A stretch of DNA of 64,000 bases from Helichrysum umbraculigerum (taxonomy: Eukaryota; Streptophyta; Magnoliopsida; Asterales; Asteraceae): NCBI GenBank assembly GCA_949592205.1, contig CATIUR010000004.1:70157837-70221836 (forward strand). The letters are read 5' to 3'. The position numbers and the translations under genes were made by a program. The notes under the pieces were generated by a model. The model did not search any database. It was not told the DNA's origin and worked only from the letters and a program-made list of their open reading frames with translations. This document shows positions 1 to 10,341 of this stretch, one piece after another. The first letter of the stretch is position 1, and every line of letters begins with the position of its first letter.

Positions 1-875
1 TTGCAGTTGGAGCAAAGGCAAGAACCGTCATGATGGCGGCTGCATTTGGAACAGTAAGGCTTGTTCCCGCTGTACCCTTTCTTTTCCGAAGTCCCCGATG
101 AATAAGCCTTAATGTACTCAGGCTTTTTGTTGGAGGTTTGGTTGGATGAGTTGGGGTTACCTTCCCACTTGCGTTTGTTGTTTGCAGATGGGGTTGAAGT
201 TGTGCCGCGATGGACAGAATTTGCCGTTAACTCATGGCCCATACGGATGGCGCTCTGAATACTACCCGGTTTGGAAGAAGTTACCAGGTCTTGGAGTCTC
301 TCAGGAAGACCATCAACGAATTTCTCGATCCTCTTATACTCATGATCGACCATGGTTTGGCACAGAAGTGCCAGTTGGTGGAAACGGTTTGTGTATCCGG
401 TGATGTCATCACCCTGCATCTTGTGGTTCCAAAATTCCATTTCCAGCTGTTTCAATTCATCCCTGGGGCAGTACTCGCCCCTCAACATCTCCTTCAACTC
501 CTCCCACGGGAGTTTGTAAGCATTAGCAACACCCACAGTCTGGGCATAGGTGTTCCACCAGGTGAGTGCGGTGTCAGTAAAAGTACTAACGGAGAACTTA
601 ACTTTGTCTCCTTCCGCACAGTTGCAGATCAGAAATACGGATTCGACTTTCTCGATCCAGCGTACTAGACCGATAGCTCCCTCAGTACCTGCAAAGTTTA
701 GAGGTTTGCAGTTCTGAAAGTCTTTGTATGAACAGGGTTTAGCAGTAGGGGTTTCAGCGGCATCGCTGTTCCTCGTGGAATTTGGTGGAGTATTCCGAGC
801 CAAGGCTTCAGTAACAGCCTGGGTTATAAGGGAGGTAATCTGGGCATCGGTGTATGGTCTTGTCTTTGACGGCAT
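1..875 (-). CDS. gag: Tekay-type Gag, N-terminal part (element E1)
   Basis: Capsid/nucleocapsid precursor of a Ty3/gypsy chromovirus. The minus-strand frame opens with ATG at 873-875 (MPSKTRPYTDAQITSLITQA) and runs without a stop to the window edge, about 291 codons. It aligns along its length with the Gag of E3: the same N-terminus, the WW-containing capsid segment, the GYTNRFHQLA helix, and the start of the zinc-binding part (CSKCSRHH...SC, then CSNC at the edge). The protein therefore looks intact as far as it can be seen; protease and pol lie outside the window. Upstream are a second small ORF and a tRNA primer site in the usual order. Start choice rests on agreement with E3. Confidence 0.9.
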   Translation of the reverse strand, partial: MPSKTRPYTDAQITSLITQAVTEALARNTPPNSTRNSDAAETPTAKPCSYKDFQNCKPLNFAGTEGAIGLVRWIEKVESVFLICNCAEGDKVKFSVSTFTDTALTWWNTYAQTVGVANAYKLPWEELKEMLRGEYCPRDELKQLEMEFWNHKMQGDDITGYTNRFHQLALLCQTMVDHEYKRIEKFVDGLPERLQDLVTSSKPGSIQSAIRMGHELTANSVHRGTTSTPSANNKRKWEGNPNSSNQTSNKKPEYIKAYSSGTSEKKGYSGNKPYCSKCSRHHDGSCLCSNC

Positions 876-1151
876 GATTCTTCAATAAAAGAAATGAAGA
901 TACATGAGATTTTGTAGGAACTTGTAATTGTCACAGATGTACATGTATAAAAGCAGTAATACATAACATCAACATGGAAAAATGACAATTATTATGAGTT
1001 GAAATATCAAGGAATATTTGATGGATAATGCGAGTTCAAAGGTTACATCCTGCAGAGATATTACAAAAGGTGTCGGGAATTGTTACATCCGACTAGTTTA
1101 TAGAATAGCGCTAGATAGTCATTAGATTACGAGACAAAGACTACACTAGTC

Positions 1152-1658
1152 TTAATGTAGATTAATCTGTTCCATCAGCATGACAAGGCGGTCCACGGTT
1201 TCTGCCAGCCTGTTGGTTTGCCTGGCGTTGTCTTCAACTAAGGCCAGTCGTTGTGCTAGTACACGAGAGTGATCCTCAGTCTCTTGTGAACGTTGTTCAC
1301 ATTCCTCTAGTCGGTTTCTTACAAGTTCATCCGCACCTAATTCGGCGGTCATTGAGTCCTGAATTATGCTTACAGAGAGGTTGGTATCCTCTTGTTCTCG
1401 CTGGAGTTGGGATATGTGATCAAGTGCCTGGCGAAGCAGGTAGGTCATTCGGAGTTGTTCCCGTTCGAGATGTTCGAGCCTTTGCTCCTGACGGTGAAGT
1501 TGGGTAGCCAACACTGGCATCGTGAGGTGTGCCGAGTTCTAAGAGTTATGAACAGGATAGGGGCCGGTTCGAGGTGACCTTGTGTTCCTCCTGGCTTCTC
1601 GTGGGTTCCGTGACCCATGTGAGTGAGAGTGTGACGGATTAGGTGGTATGTTTGCCAT
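1152..1658 (-). pseudogene. Extra coiled-coil ORF upstream of gag (E1)
   Basis: Lies between primer site and gag. ATG at 1656-1658 (MANIPPNPSH...) starts a Ser/Pro/Arg-rich head; an in-frame TAG at 1539-1541 and a short insertion split it from a second part that reads on in the same frame from about 1520 to 1152. The second part is highly charged and helical, with the block LEECEQRSQE followed by LAQRLALVEDNARQ. The same blocks occur in E3 at 26319-26879, so the ORF is a conserved part of the family, not chance. Function unknown; a coiled coil suggests self-association. It is not Gag, protease or an envelope protein. The copy here is broken. Confidence 0.7.
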
Positions 1659-1964
1659 TCCTGTGGCAGAGTGTAAGTAAGACGAGGCTAATATATATAT
1701 ACATATATCATATCCAGCCTAGTGTCTAGCACGTATCAAGTAATGGTCCGGTTCTCTCGTGGTCAGAGTCAACTAACGTATCCCCGTTCAACATATTCAT
1801 TTCAGACCTTACATCATCTTTCCTTAATTGTACATAGTTGATCAGGCTATGTTAAATTAAAGTCGTATGCTGTAATTCCTGAACCAGTCATGTATAATAA
1901 GAGAATACTGCCTAACGGTCATAGTCTAGGCCCACTAAATGCAACCTAGTTCACTATAACCTTA

Positions 1965-1977
1965 GGCTCTGATACCA
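1965..1977 (-). other. Primer binding site, initiator Met tRNA (E1)
   Basis: Minus strand reads TGGTATCAGAGCC, the standard plant complement of the 3' end of initiator tRNA-Met. It lies 3 bases from the LTR edge. Together with the ORF order it fixes the element orientation as minus. The roughly 300 bases between this site and the coiled-coil ORF are untranslated leader. Confidence 0.92.
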
Positions 1978-1980
1978 ATC

Positions 1981-4415
1981 TGTAACACCCCCGAAATTCA
2001 CTGTTTTGCGGAAGCATAATTTGGGGTGTTACTAATCAAATATCACAGCACAAAGATAAAGTAAACGACATCTATATGCAACGTTTGTAAATTAGTTACA
2101 TTCCATAGATATATTGTTTGAAAACTTAGTGTTTTCGTATACAAAAATGTAGTTTCCCTAGAGTCCGCGCGTGTAGCGGGAGATTCTATTACATAATCAA
2201 AATATACAAAAGATAATGCTAAGAATCTCCGTTAATGCAGTTGTGTTGAAATCATGCGACTCTAGCTAAAAATCCTGGAGTAATCCTACTCCATCCGAGT
2301 ACCTGAGAAAACATGCTAAAAAGTGTCAACCAAAAGGTTGGTGAATCTCACAGGTTTGTAAGTAATATCAGCTTTGAACACGAGATTTCCTCAGTAATGC
2401 CCGCAGGCGTAAAATCAGCAATTTCAATATAGAAATCGTAAACCAGTATTTGCAATCCCGCAAATGTAAGTAAGTAAGTTTATACCGTTGCCATGAGGCT
2501 CATAATCGAAGCTTAACCCGTAAGTAATAAGTTTGCTCCCGTGACATGCTCGTAAATGAGCAAGCATCAGTAACGAATAATTAGTCACCCGTTTCTACGT
2601 GAAAATCAGTACGTGGCAGCGCTACTGCCCCGGGCGGGGAGGGTCATTTCCCTAATGGATCCATTAACTAGTGTTCGCGCTTAAGTCCATAACTAACGAT
2701 ATATGATGGAGAGACTTCTGTTTGTAAGTAAACTCATGCAATTTCGTTTGGTATAGTAAACAGTTAAGTACTTGTGTTCAAGAAAATCAGTAGCATGTAT
2801 CTCCCCCAATAAGATAAAACAGTAAAAGTGGGGCCGTAAGACTCACCTGAGTCTTGTAGTAATCAGTTGCAATTAGCAAGTAGTAAGTAAAGCAAGTAGG
2901 TTCTCTGAACCCGTAACCTTCAAATGCCTAATCATATGAAGTTATGTAAGTATGCGTCTCACGAGACGTTTCGTTTAGTTGTACACAACTAGTATATCCA
3001 GTGTTTGTCCGTATGTTTGTAATTGTTTGTTTGTTGGAAAACATGTTTGGCCCGTTGGTGACGGTTTGTAGCAAAAATTCTAAAATGTTGACTTTGCTAC
3101 AGTAAATGTGCTACAGTGAATTGCTACAGTAAAATTTGACTTTTTGCTACAGTAACTTTGACTTTTCTATAGTGAAAATCCTTTAAAATTTCCAAGTTTT
3201 CTGTTTTCTGCGACATAAGCTGCGACACAAGGATTTGTATGCGACACAAGGGTTGTGTCGCATGAAGGATGCGACACAATAGCTCTGCGACACAGTGGTT
3301 GTATCGCAAAAAGCTTGCGATGCTAATTCAATAGCGACAGAACGGTTGTGTCGTATTAAATACGACATAGTATGCGACATAGAGTGCGACACAATATTGT
3401 GTCGCAAAGGTTACGACACTAAAGGATTGGTACGACACAAGGTGCGACACAAACGGGTTTATGCGACACAGCATGCGACACAAGGCTTGTGTCGCATGTA
3501 TGAACACCAGCCCAGAAACTTTCGGGTTTCAAGAATTTTCGACCAAAAACGCAAATCTAACCCATTTTTGAGCTATAAAATCGTGTATTCTTCATGTATT
3601 AGGTTATATCTAAGTTGTGTACACATGAAAACATCAAAACATTACACCAAATTGAATAGATCTAAGATTTTAGAAATTTCTTACTTTTGCAAATCGAGCC
3701 AAATGGAGGATGGAACGATGAAAACGATCTTGATATTCTTGCTCCACTCGTGATGGTGATTCCAAATATGTAATTTTCGTGTGTCGGTTTGTATTCCGAA
3801 AATTTGGTGTAGATTGAAGTTGAGAGAGTTTATGAGGTGTGTGTGTTTTTGGAGAAATGAAAAATGAAAGAAGAAAGTAGGAGTGGGGGTGGGGTTGGCT
3901 GATCCATCAAGGAAGGAGGGGGAAAATACTCCCCAAAACACAGTGTTGACTCCGTGTCCTAATTGTTTAATTACTCGTTTTTAATATTTAACCAAACGTT
4001 TACATTTTTAAAATGTAACTAGAGTATTTAAATAAAAAAAATACCTTGAAATTAATAATAGAAACATTTGTCGCAGTATCTAAATTACTAACCCGCGTTT
4101 ATTACGTTTTGTTGCATTATTTAAATGTCGTCGCAATAATATATAAATAATGTTCGTTCAGTTGCGTATTTTATATAACAAAATACGTTCTTATTATTTA
4201 AGTAAATTTCTGTCACTAACGTTCAAATAAACTGTGTCGGACTCCGTCTGGTTAATTCGTACGATTAATCCAAATCGCGTAAGTACACACATATATATAT
4301 AATAACCTTATATATATATACAAATAGAGCCTGTAATTAGTCCTATTACATACTAATTACAACTAGTTACAAACAATTAGGCATAATTAATTATCCTAAT
4401 TATGCAGGTGTTACA
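1981..4415 (-). repeat. 5' LTR of E1 (Tekay type)
   Basis: Begins TGTAACACCC and ends GGTGTTACA on the plus strand, 2435 bp, adjacent to the primer site. It shares landmarks with the LTRs of E2, E3 and E4: the GCGGAAGCAT box near the primer side, a CAACCaaaaGGTTG hairpin at 2327-2340, an ATTTGC/GCAAAT hairpin at 2448-2465, a TGCGACACAA array, a GTAAG donor-like site (minus, about 3684) and a pyrimidine-rich leader. The partner LTR is outside the window, so no TSD can be checked; the outer five bases are CCTAT. Confidence 0.88.
3209..3497. repeat. TGCGACACAA / TTGTGTCGCA array in E1 LTR
   Basis: About twenty degenerate copies of the 10-mer TGCGACACAA occur in both orientations, several as facing pairs separated by a few bases, so the region can fold into many alternative hairpins. 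The same motif array lies at the matching LTR position in E2 and E3. The small ORFs that cross it on both strands are by-products of the repeat. Confidence 0.85.
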
Positions 4416-4985
4416 CCTATATTATTTGATATGTTTTTAATATTTATATTTGAGTTTTTACTTATATAATATGTATATAACATATATTTTGTTTTTACAA
4501 AAATTATCTTTCATATATTATGTAACTTATTCCTTTTGAATATGCAAAGTTTTCAATTCATTTAGTACGTATACGAGTATATATTCATTTTATCGATAAA
4601 TTCTTAAACTACTACGATAATATCTTTTATACATTATAGTTGTATATTATAAAATACAACGTACAATAACTCATTTTACCCCAATAGATACAAAATTAGT
4701 AGTTATATAGTACTAAAATGTAATAAATAATTAGTAATAAACAATATTAAAATTTAAAAAAAAGCCCGAAAAAGCCCGGTCCGGGCTTTTAAAAGCCCGG
4801 GCTAAGCCCGTTTAGCCCGTTCGGGCCTTAGTAGGCCTAGTTTTTTTGTTAAGGCCCAGGCTTAGCCCGGCCCGGACTTAGCCCGGCTCTGGCTTTTTTA
4901 GGCCCGGGCTTTTTTAAATCGAAAAAGCCCGGGCTTTTTTAGGCCCGGTCTATGCCCGGCCCGGCCCGGGCTTTGTGCATCTCTA
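4416..4985. mobile_element. hAT-type DNA transposon, right end
   Basis: AT-rich DNA followed by a dense cluster of GCCCGG, GCCCGGGC and AAAAGCCCGGGC words (about 4764-4975), ending GGGCTTTGTGCATCTCTA. Read outward-in, the terminus is TAGAGATGCACAAAGCCC, which fits plant hAT terminal repeats, and GC-rich subterminal repeats are typical binding sites of hAT transposase. Its left part was cut off by insertion of E1. The next bases, CTCTCAGC, would be the 8-bp TSD. No transposase is present. Confidence 0.6.
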
Positions 4986-5493
4986 CTCTCAGCAACTCAT
5001 TTACACTCTCACACTTCACCATTTTTACACTTACGATCATTCTCGTGCTCTTTAGCTTGTAAACCATTTTTCATTCAATAAGATAAACATAAGGCAAAGG
5101 ATCGATTGATCCTTCCCGAGGTTTTGTGCCGGCGATCTATCATAGATCAAGGGTTTTCCTCGTACATCGCTGTGTTCTTGCACTTTTCATTCATTTACTT
5201 TACTAAATTTGCATTCTTTGTCATATTTACTGTATTATCCCGGAATTATCCCGGATTGCACTTGTTTTTCTGCATTTATATTGGTTTAGTGCATACAAAT
5301 TCATCATTTACAAAGTTGCAGATCACATATTTAACAAGATTTAATCTTAAGTTAACCCGTATTAGCAAAATCACAAGTTTTCATCACAAAGTATAATTTT
5401 CAATCAAATTATCTTGAAATCAATTTCAAGCACACTACCTCACTTTACTAATTTGTTCATTGAATTGCATTGAGTAATTTTTTGACCAAAACA
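4986..5493 (+). repeat. 5' LTR of Tat element T1, 3' part
   Basis: R/U5-side fragment of a Tat LTR. It matches the minus-strand LTRs at 30188-31333 and 31578-33057, for example in CCTTCCCGAGGTTTTGTGCC and the shared end TTTTTGACCAAAACA. The U3 part was displaced by the hAT insertion just left. It is followed after two bases by a Tat-type primer site. Confidence 0.8.
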
Positions 5494-5495
5494 AT

Positions 5496-5514
5496 TTGGC
5501 ACCCACCGTGGGGC
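5496..5514 (+). other. Tat-type primer binding site (T1)
   Basis: TTGGCACCCACCGTGGGGC directly after the LTR end. This GGCNCCCACCGTGGGGC block is the usual leader start of Tat-lineage elements. I do not name the tRNA. Confidence 0.65.
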
Positions 5515-5590
5515 AAGTGGTGCTTTTTCATAATCAAACTTTTGATTAAATCTTCATTAGAGTCATTTTTTGCATAAAATCTATCAAAAA

Positions 5591-6029
5591 ATGGTGACCC
5601 AAGGACAAACCACCTCTTATGATGTACCATCATCTTCTGCTGCTAGCATACCACCATACATGCCTATTTCGTCTTTGCGGCCAAGGCCTCAGCCTGCTAG
5701 TTCAAGGGCGACAACCACTACATCCACCTATGTGGGATCAGGTTCGAATGATAGTGATCCTGTTATTATCTCTAATCGTGAAATTATGACTATGTTTTCA
5801 GAAGTAAGGGAACAAATGAGCCGTATAGAACGCAGCAACGCATCACTAAGAAGAGATGTGGAAGGCATGAGATCTAGAGAAAGTGTTCCTGTCACTCAAG
5901 TTACTACTCCCATTCGGAGCAGGATCCTGAATTTCAACACTCCTCCCTCATCAAATTATTCTGGAGATTTCATATCTATGCAGGGGAGTACCGGGATCCC
6001 GGGATCCACATATGCTACCAGAGTCTCTA
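5591..6029 (+). pseudogene. gag: Tat Gag, N-terminal part (T1)
   Basis: ATG at 5591 (MVTQGQTTSY) opens a Ser/Thr/Pro-rich head followed by a short helical stretch (MFSEVREQMSRIERSNASLR). Coding is cut at 6029 by E2. Ignoring E2 and one copy of its TSD, the frame continues at 10347 without shift, so E2 landed in a then-readable gene. An upstream in-frame TTG at 5570 is possible but I prefer the ATG. Confidence 0.75.
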
Positions 6030-6513
6030 TGTAACACCCCCAAATTCGTCGGTTTAGATTAGCGGAAGCATTTAGTTTGAGTACGGGGGTGCCACAATAA
6101 CAAGGCATACAAACGTGTCAGAGCATATGATTACAACAGAACATAATATATTAAGATGCCAAAAGTATTAATTACAGAGTTTACGATTTATCGAATCGTA
6201 CAAGTTAAAAGTAATAAGTTTACAAAAGTAGATTTCTGGAATATGACTAAAATAGTTTCAGTTATACTAGAGAAATCCATATGTTTCCAAAAAGTTGGCA
6301 TCCTAAAACTTCACGGGTCGCCTAATTCTCCATGTGTGTTGGCGATTCTTACATGCGCAGCTAATTCCATGAAAAACATAGTAAAAGTCAACAACTAGGT
6401 TGAGTGAATTCACAGGTTTCATGTTTGCAATAGTTGGACCAAGTTTGTAAGCACTGTTATTATCCAAAAACGTTCACAAATAGTATTGCCATAATAGTCA
6501 AGAATAAGTTTAG

Positions 6514-6613
6514 TGGAATGTTATCCAAATACAAGTTTAGTGGGTTGTTTGCCCAAAGTTCCAGTTTTTAAGTGGGATGTTACCCAAATCACAGTTACGT
6601 GGGATGTTACCCA
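6514..6613. repeat. Hairpin array, TGGRATGTTAYCCA type
   Basis: Four inverted repeats: TGGAATGTTATCCA (6514-6527), TGGGTTGTTTGCCCA (6541-6555), TGGGATGTTACCCA (6573-6586 and 6600-6613). In the first, the stem pair G-C present in the others is replaced by A-T on both arms, so pairing is kept. It lies immediately before the larger TCGTTCT array. Confidence 0.8.
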
Positions 6614-6632
6614 AAGCCTGTTTAAAACACAT

Positions 6633-6966
6633 GCTGGTCGTTCTCCAGCGTTTTACAAACAGTACCGGTCGTTCTCCAGCCAAATACGCACGGGTCGTTC
6701 TCCCGTCCAAACAAAACAATTTACCGGTCGTTCTCCGGTCTAGTTACGCACGGGTCGTTCTCCCGTCCAACAAACGCATGGGTCGTTCTCCCATCCAAGA
6801 CGCACGGGTCGTTCTCCCGTCCCTTGGCCAGTCGTTCTCTGGCACTAAAATACGTAGCTGGTCGTTCTCCAGCGTTTATATAAAAGTACCGGTCGTTCTC
6901 CGGTATACCATACAAGTTTAAAGGTTTACAGTCGTTTGCGAAACAGTTTACCGGTCGTTCTCCGGT
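6633..6966. repeat. Array of eleven covarying hairpins with invariant TCGTTCT loop
   Basis: Each unit is a 5-bp stem around the loop TCGTTCT. Starts: 6633, 6664, 6690, 6723, 6750, 6778, 6804, 6827, 6857, 6888, 6950. Stem pairs: GCTGG/CCAGC (2), ACGGG/CCCGT (3), ACCGG/CCGGT (3), ATGGG/CCCAT (1), GCCAG/CTGGC (1); the unit at 6664 has ACCGG/CCAGC and is imperfect. Stem bases change in complementary pairs while the loop stays fixed, which points to selection on folding. In the element's sense strand the loop reads AGAACGA. Linkers are short, A-rich and unlike each other. Confidence 0.92.
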
Positions 6967-7545
6967 CTAGTTAAAACAGTTTGTTTAATAAGTTATCCCA
7001 TTTGTTCAGTGTGTCAATATGAAAATGTTATTTCATAAACACCGGTTTGTTCAATAGTTTAATAGTTCAAAGTACTCTAATTGTCGAGTAAACACGTATG
7101 ATAAACAATCATATAAGTAAAAGCAGTTATGGCAATAAGTAAAACAGTTGACTATGTTTTCTACCCCTGTTCAAAAGCAGTTAAATCAGTAAAAGTAGGG
7201 GCTGTGAACTCACCTATTGAGTTAAGTAGTTGTGCGAGTGCTAGCAAAGCCTAAGCCCAAGTACAGTCCGAAATCTCCTAACGTCCTAAACGTATGAGAT
7301 TTTATAAGTATGTGGATATCTAAGCTAATCATCCATGCTAGTGTTTGTACAACCAAGTTATGTCCAAAGTGTTTGTTAAATGTTCAAGTTTGCATTTCGT
7401 TGTTTGTGAAAATGTATACGACTCGTTGGTGATAGTTTGAAACAATAGTTCTGAAATATCATTATTTCGATTGCTACAATGAATTGCTACAGTAAATTTG
7501 ACTTTTCTATAGTAACTTTGACTTCAAAATCCTGTTTCTGGTTTC

Positions 7546-7746
7546 TGCGACACAATTTGCGACACAATAGTTTTGTATGCGACACAAGGGTTGTGTCGCA
7601 TAAGTTATCGGTGCTAAATCAATAGCGACATAAGGGTTGTGTCGCAGAGGGTCTACGACACAATGGTGCGACATAGTGGTACGACACAAAATACGACACA
7701 ATATTGTTTATGCGACACAAGTCTGCGACACAAGCGTTGTGTCGCA
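7546..7746. repeat. TGCGACACAA array in E2 LTR
   Basis: About a dozen copies of TGCGACACAA and its complement, including the facing pair at 7578-7600. Same place in the LTR as in E1 and E3, downstream of the donor-like GTAAG in element sense. Confidence 0.85.
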
Positions 7747-8654
7747 AAGATGAACACCCAGACAGACCCCAGCGGCTGTCGCGTTTTTCCGATCCAAAAC
7801 CCAAATCAAACGCATTTTTAAGCTATAAAATTATGTTTTCTTTGTTGTTTAAGTTATAACTAAGTATATTAAACACTAAATATTAACTAAAACTTTAAAA
7901 TCTAAGAACTGACGGGATTTGTCGGAAACTTACGAGAGTCGGATTTGAAATCCGAAAAGGTAGAAATGTAGATCGTGATGTCGTGGTCATTTTTCTCTAA
8001 AAGGATTAGATGATTCGGCGCGTTTTTAGTGTAGTTTTGGTATGATTTGTGTGGTTTTTGGTTAAGTTTAGAGAGAGAGATGAGATAAAAGAGAATGAAG
8101 AGAGAGAATTGAAAGAGTGAAAATGGAAGGAAAAGGGAGGTGGGAGGTGGGTTTTGTTCCACTTTTCGTCTCCTGTGTTTGCGTTCCGTGTTTGTTTACC
8201 CGATCGTTAAATGTTACATTATTCTAACTAATACATTTTTAATTACATATTTCATCTTATTTTTAATTAGGATCTTTTTATGAAATTAATTCAATTAAGT
8301 TATAAGATTTTTAACTTTGTTTTATTTTAATTATACGAGTTGACGTTTTACGTTGTAAAATGAGTTGTAAATATTTTTGACAAAATATTAAATTGTTAAC
8401 GACGTTATTTAATAATGTCATTTTATTAAATAATTTTGTTCACTAACAGTCGTATATTTTTGTCGCGTTTGTTTTCAGATTGTTCAGTACGTAATTACAA
8501 CTAATTACGAATATGTAATACTACGCGTATTAACTAGTTGGGCTTTGCTAGACTTACCTCTAAAATGTGTTGTGAATTCACTCAAGTAGGGAATTAGCCT
8601 AATAATGCAAGTGATTAACGTTAATAATCGCGTTTAAATTTGCGGAGTGTTACA

Positions 8655-8926
8655 TTCTCCCCATGTTAGAGAAATCTCGTCTCGAGATTTAAAATCAAGT
8701 CGGATCGCTCGCGGCGTATGTTCTCCGAATAAGTCACATCGTTTAAATGACAGTTTGCGTGGCGCTCAATTGTTGTCAGAAAAGTTTTAACGATTTAGTA
8801 TACTCGCGGTATAGTTTAAATAGTTATGCGTTCGATACTGGTCGAAGTTTACCAAGCGTAAATTTGAATAGACATTCGAACGAAACATATGTTAAATCGT
8901 AGCAACAGCTGTTAAGACATACCGTG
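8655..8926 (-). other. E2 polypurine tract and 3' untranslated end
   Basis: Minus strand CATGGGGAGAA abuts the LTR and is the plus-strand primer tract. The rest has no coding frame; it corresponds to the stretch between pol and 3' LTR of a full element, with pol itself deleted. Confidence 0.7.
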
Positions 8927-9713
8927 TTAGCCGAGGTCCGCAACTGTTTCCGGAGCCCGGAGGATGTATGCGCGGCTACGACCCGGTGGGATGGTTGCGA
9001 TGCGGTTGTTGTTGTTCTGATTGTTGTTCCCGGGGTTGTTCTGGTTGTTGTTCAGTTTTGGACATTAGTTTCGATAGTGTCCGGATTCACCGCACTCGAA
9101 GCACGCATTTATTCGAGGAAGAGGGTTGGTTTTACAGTTTTGGGCCAAATGACCCCAGTTTCTGCAGTCTTGACAGAAGGCGCATTCGCCTGTGTGGTGC
9201 TTCCCGCACTTGTCACATTTCGGTTTGTTGCCAAGATAGGTTTTGGGTCCAGGGTTGGTGATTGCGGCGTAGGCTCGGGCGTTTCTCGGGTTCCTGTTTT
9301 GTTGACCCTGGCGGTCATTGCCCTCGTTGTTCCATTTCCGCTTATTGTTTCCAGAGTCGCCCGCATCAGTACGGGTAGGTTCAGTTTTCCCCGAGGTAGC
9401 TTTCAAAGTGCCGATCAGAATGGCGTCGTCGGTTAAGCTTTGAGCCAGATCCACTGCGCTCCTAAAGGTAGCTGGTTTGGAGGACATAACCATGCCTCGG
9501 ATCTGTGGGTTCAAGCCCTTGTTGTAACGCTCGATGCGTTTGCTCTCGGGGGTCACCATGTGGGGTACCAGGCGTGCCAGTTCTTGAAACCTTGTAGTGT
9601 ACCCGGTAATGTCAGCGCCGATCATTTGAATGTTCCAAAGCTCAGTTTCAAGTTTCTGCATCTCATTGGGAGGGCAAAATTCCTCCATCAGCATCTGTTT
9701 CAGAGTTACTCCA
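8927..9713 (-). pseudogene. gag: Tekay Gag remnant (E2)
   Basis: Middle and C-terminal Gag. The frame enters at the LTR junction near 9713 and reads through the GYTTRFQELA helix, a basic Asn-rich linker, and zinc-binding motifs CDKC, CQDCRNWGHLAQNC and CFECGESGHYRN. A TAA at 9065-9067 falls inside the region after the last knuckle; beyond it the same frame continues with CPKL and an Asn-rich tail to TAA at 8927-8929. Unlike E3, the first CCHC knuckle keeps its last Cys. N-terminus and all of pol are missing, so it is a non-functional fragment. Confidence 0.85.
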
Positions 9714-9714
9714 T

Positions 9715-10341
9715 GTGTAGTTTTGGTATGATTTGTGTGGTTTTTGGTTAAGTTTAGAGAGAGAGATGAGAGAAAAGAGAATGAAGAGAGAGAATTGAAA
9801 GAGTGAAAATGGAAGGAAAAGGGAGGTGGGAGGTGGGTTATGGGCCCACTTTTCGTCTCCTGTGTTTGCGTTCCGTGTTTGTTTACCCGATCGTTAAATG
9901 TTACATTATTTTAACTAATACATTTTTAATTACATATTTCATCTTATTTTTAATTAGGATCTTTTTATGAAATTAATTCAATTAAGTTATAAGATTTTTA
10001 ACTTTGTTTTATTTTAATTATACGAGTTGACGTTTTACGTTGTAAAATGAGTTGTAAATATTTTTGACAAAATATTAAATTGTTTACGACGTTATTTAAT
10101 AATTTCATTTTGTTAAATAATTTTGTTCACTAACAGTCGTATATTTTTGTCGCGTTTGTTTTCAGATTGTTCAGTACGTAATTACAACTAATTACGAATA
10201 CGTAATACTACGCGTATTAACTAGTTGGGCTTTGCTAGACTTACCTCTTAAATGTGTTGTGAATTCACTCAAGTAGGGAATCAGCCTAATAATGCAAGTG
10301 ATTAACGTTAATAATCGCGTTTAAATTTGCGGAGTGTTACA
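9715..10341 (-). repeat. 5' LTR of E2, truncated
   Basis: Matches 8029-8654 of the other LTR with about a dozen differences. Only the first 627 bases in element sense remain; the deletion joins LTR and gag at a GTGTAG word shared by both sides, suggesting microhomology. Confidence 0.88.

Larger units (their letters stand above)
6030..8654 (-). repeat. 3' LTR of E2
   Basis: Complete 2625-bp LTR, TGTAACACCC to GAGTGTTACA. It carries two hairpin arrays (6514-6613, 6633-6966), a TGCGACACAA array (7546-7746), a strong donor-like CTC|GTAAGTTT on the minus strand at about 7933, and a CT-rich leader (about 8060-8160, minus). A CAACaactaggTTG hairpin at 6389-6402 matches E1, E3 and E4. Confidence 0.9.
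6030..10341 (-). mobile_element. E2: deletion derivative of a Tekay element, in T1 gag
   Basis: Bounded by TGTAACACCC and GGAGTGTTACA and flanked by a perfect 5-bp TSD CTCTA (6025-6029 and 10342-10346). Contents in element order (minus): 5' part of the 5' LTR (9715-10341), a jump directly into the middle of gag, gag to its C-terminus, a jump over all of pol, the 3' polypurine end, and a complete 3' LTR. Two internal deletions therefore removed the primer site, leader, Gag N-terminus, protease, RT, RNase H and integrase. It cannot move by itself. LTR parts that can be compared differ by about 2 per cent by eye. Confidence 0.9.

Noticed and set aside
3124..3753. Several 60-150 codon frames on both strands
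   Set aside because: They run through the TGCGACACAA array, which is free of stops in several frames because of its composition.
6633..6966. CRISPR array
   Set aside because: Repeat and spacer sizes are irregular, repeats are hairpins with variable stems, and the DNA is eukaryotic.
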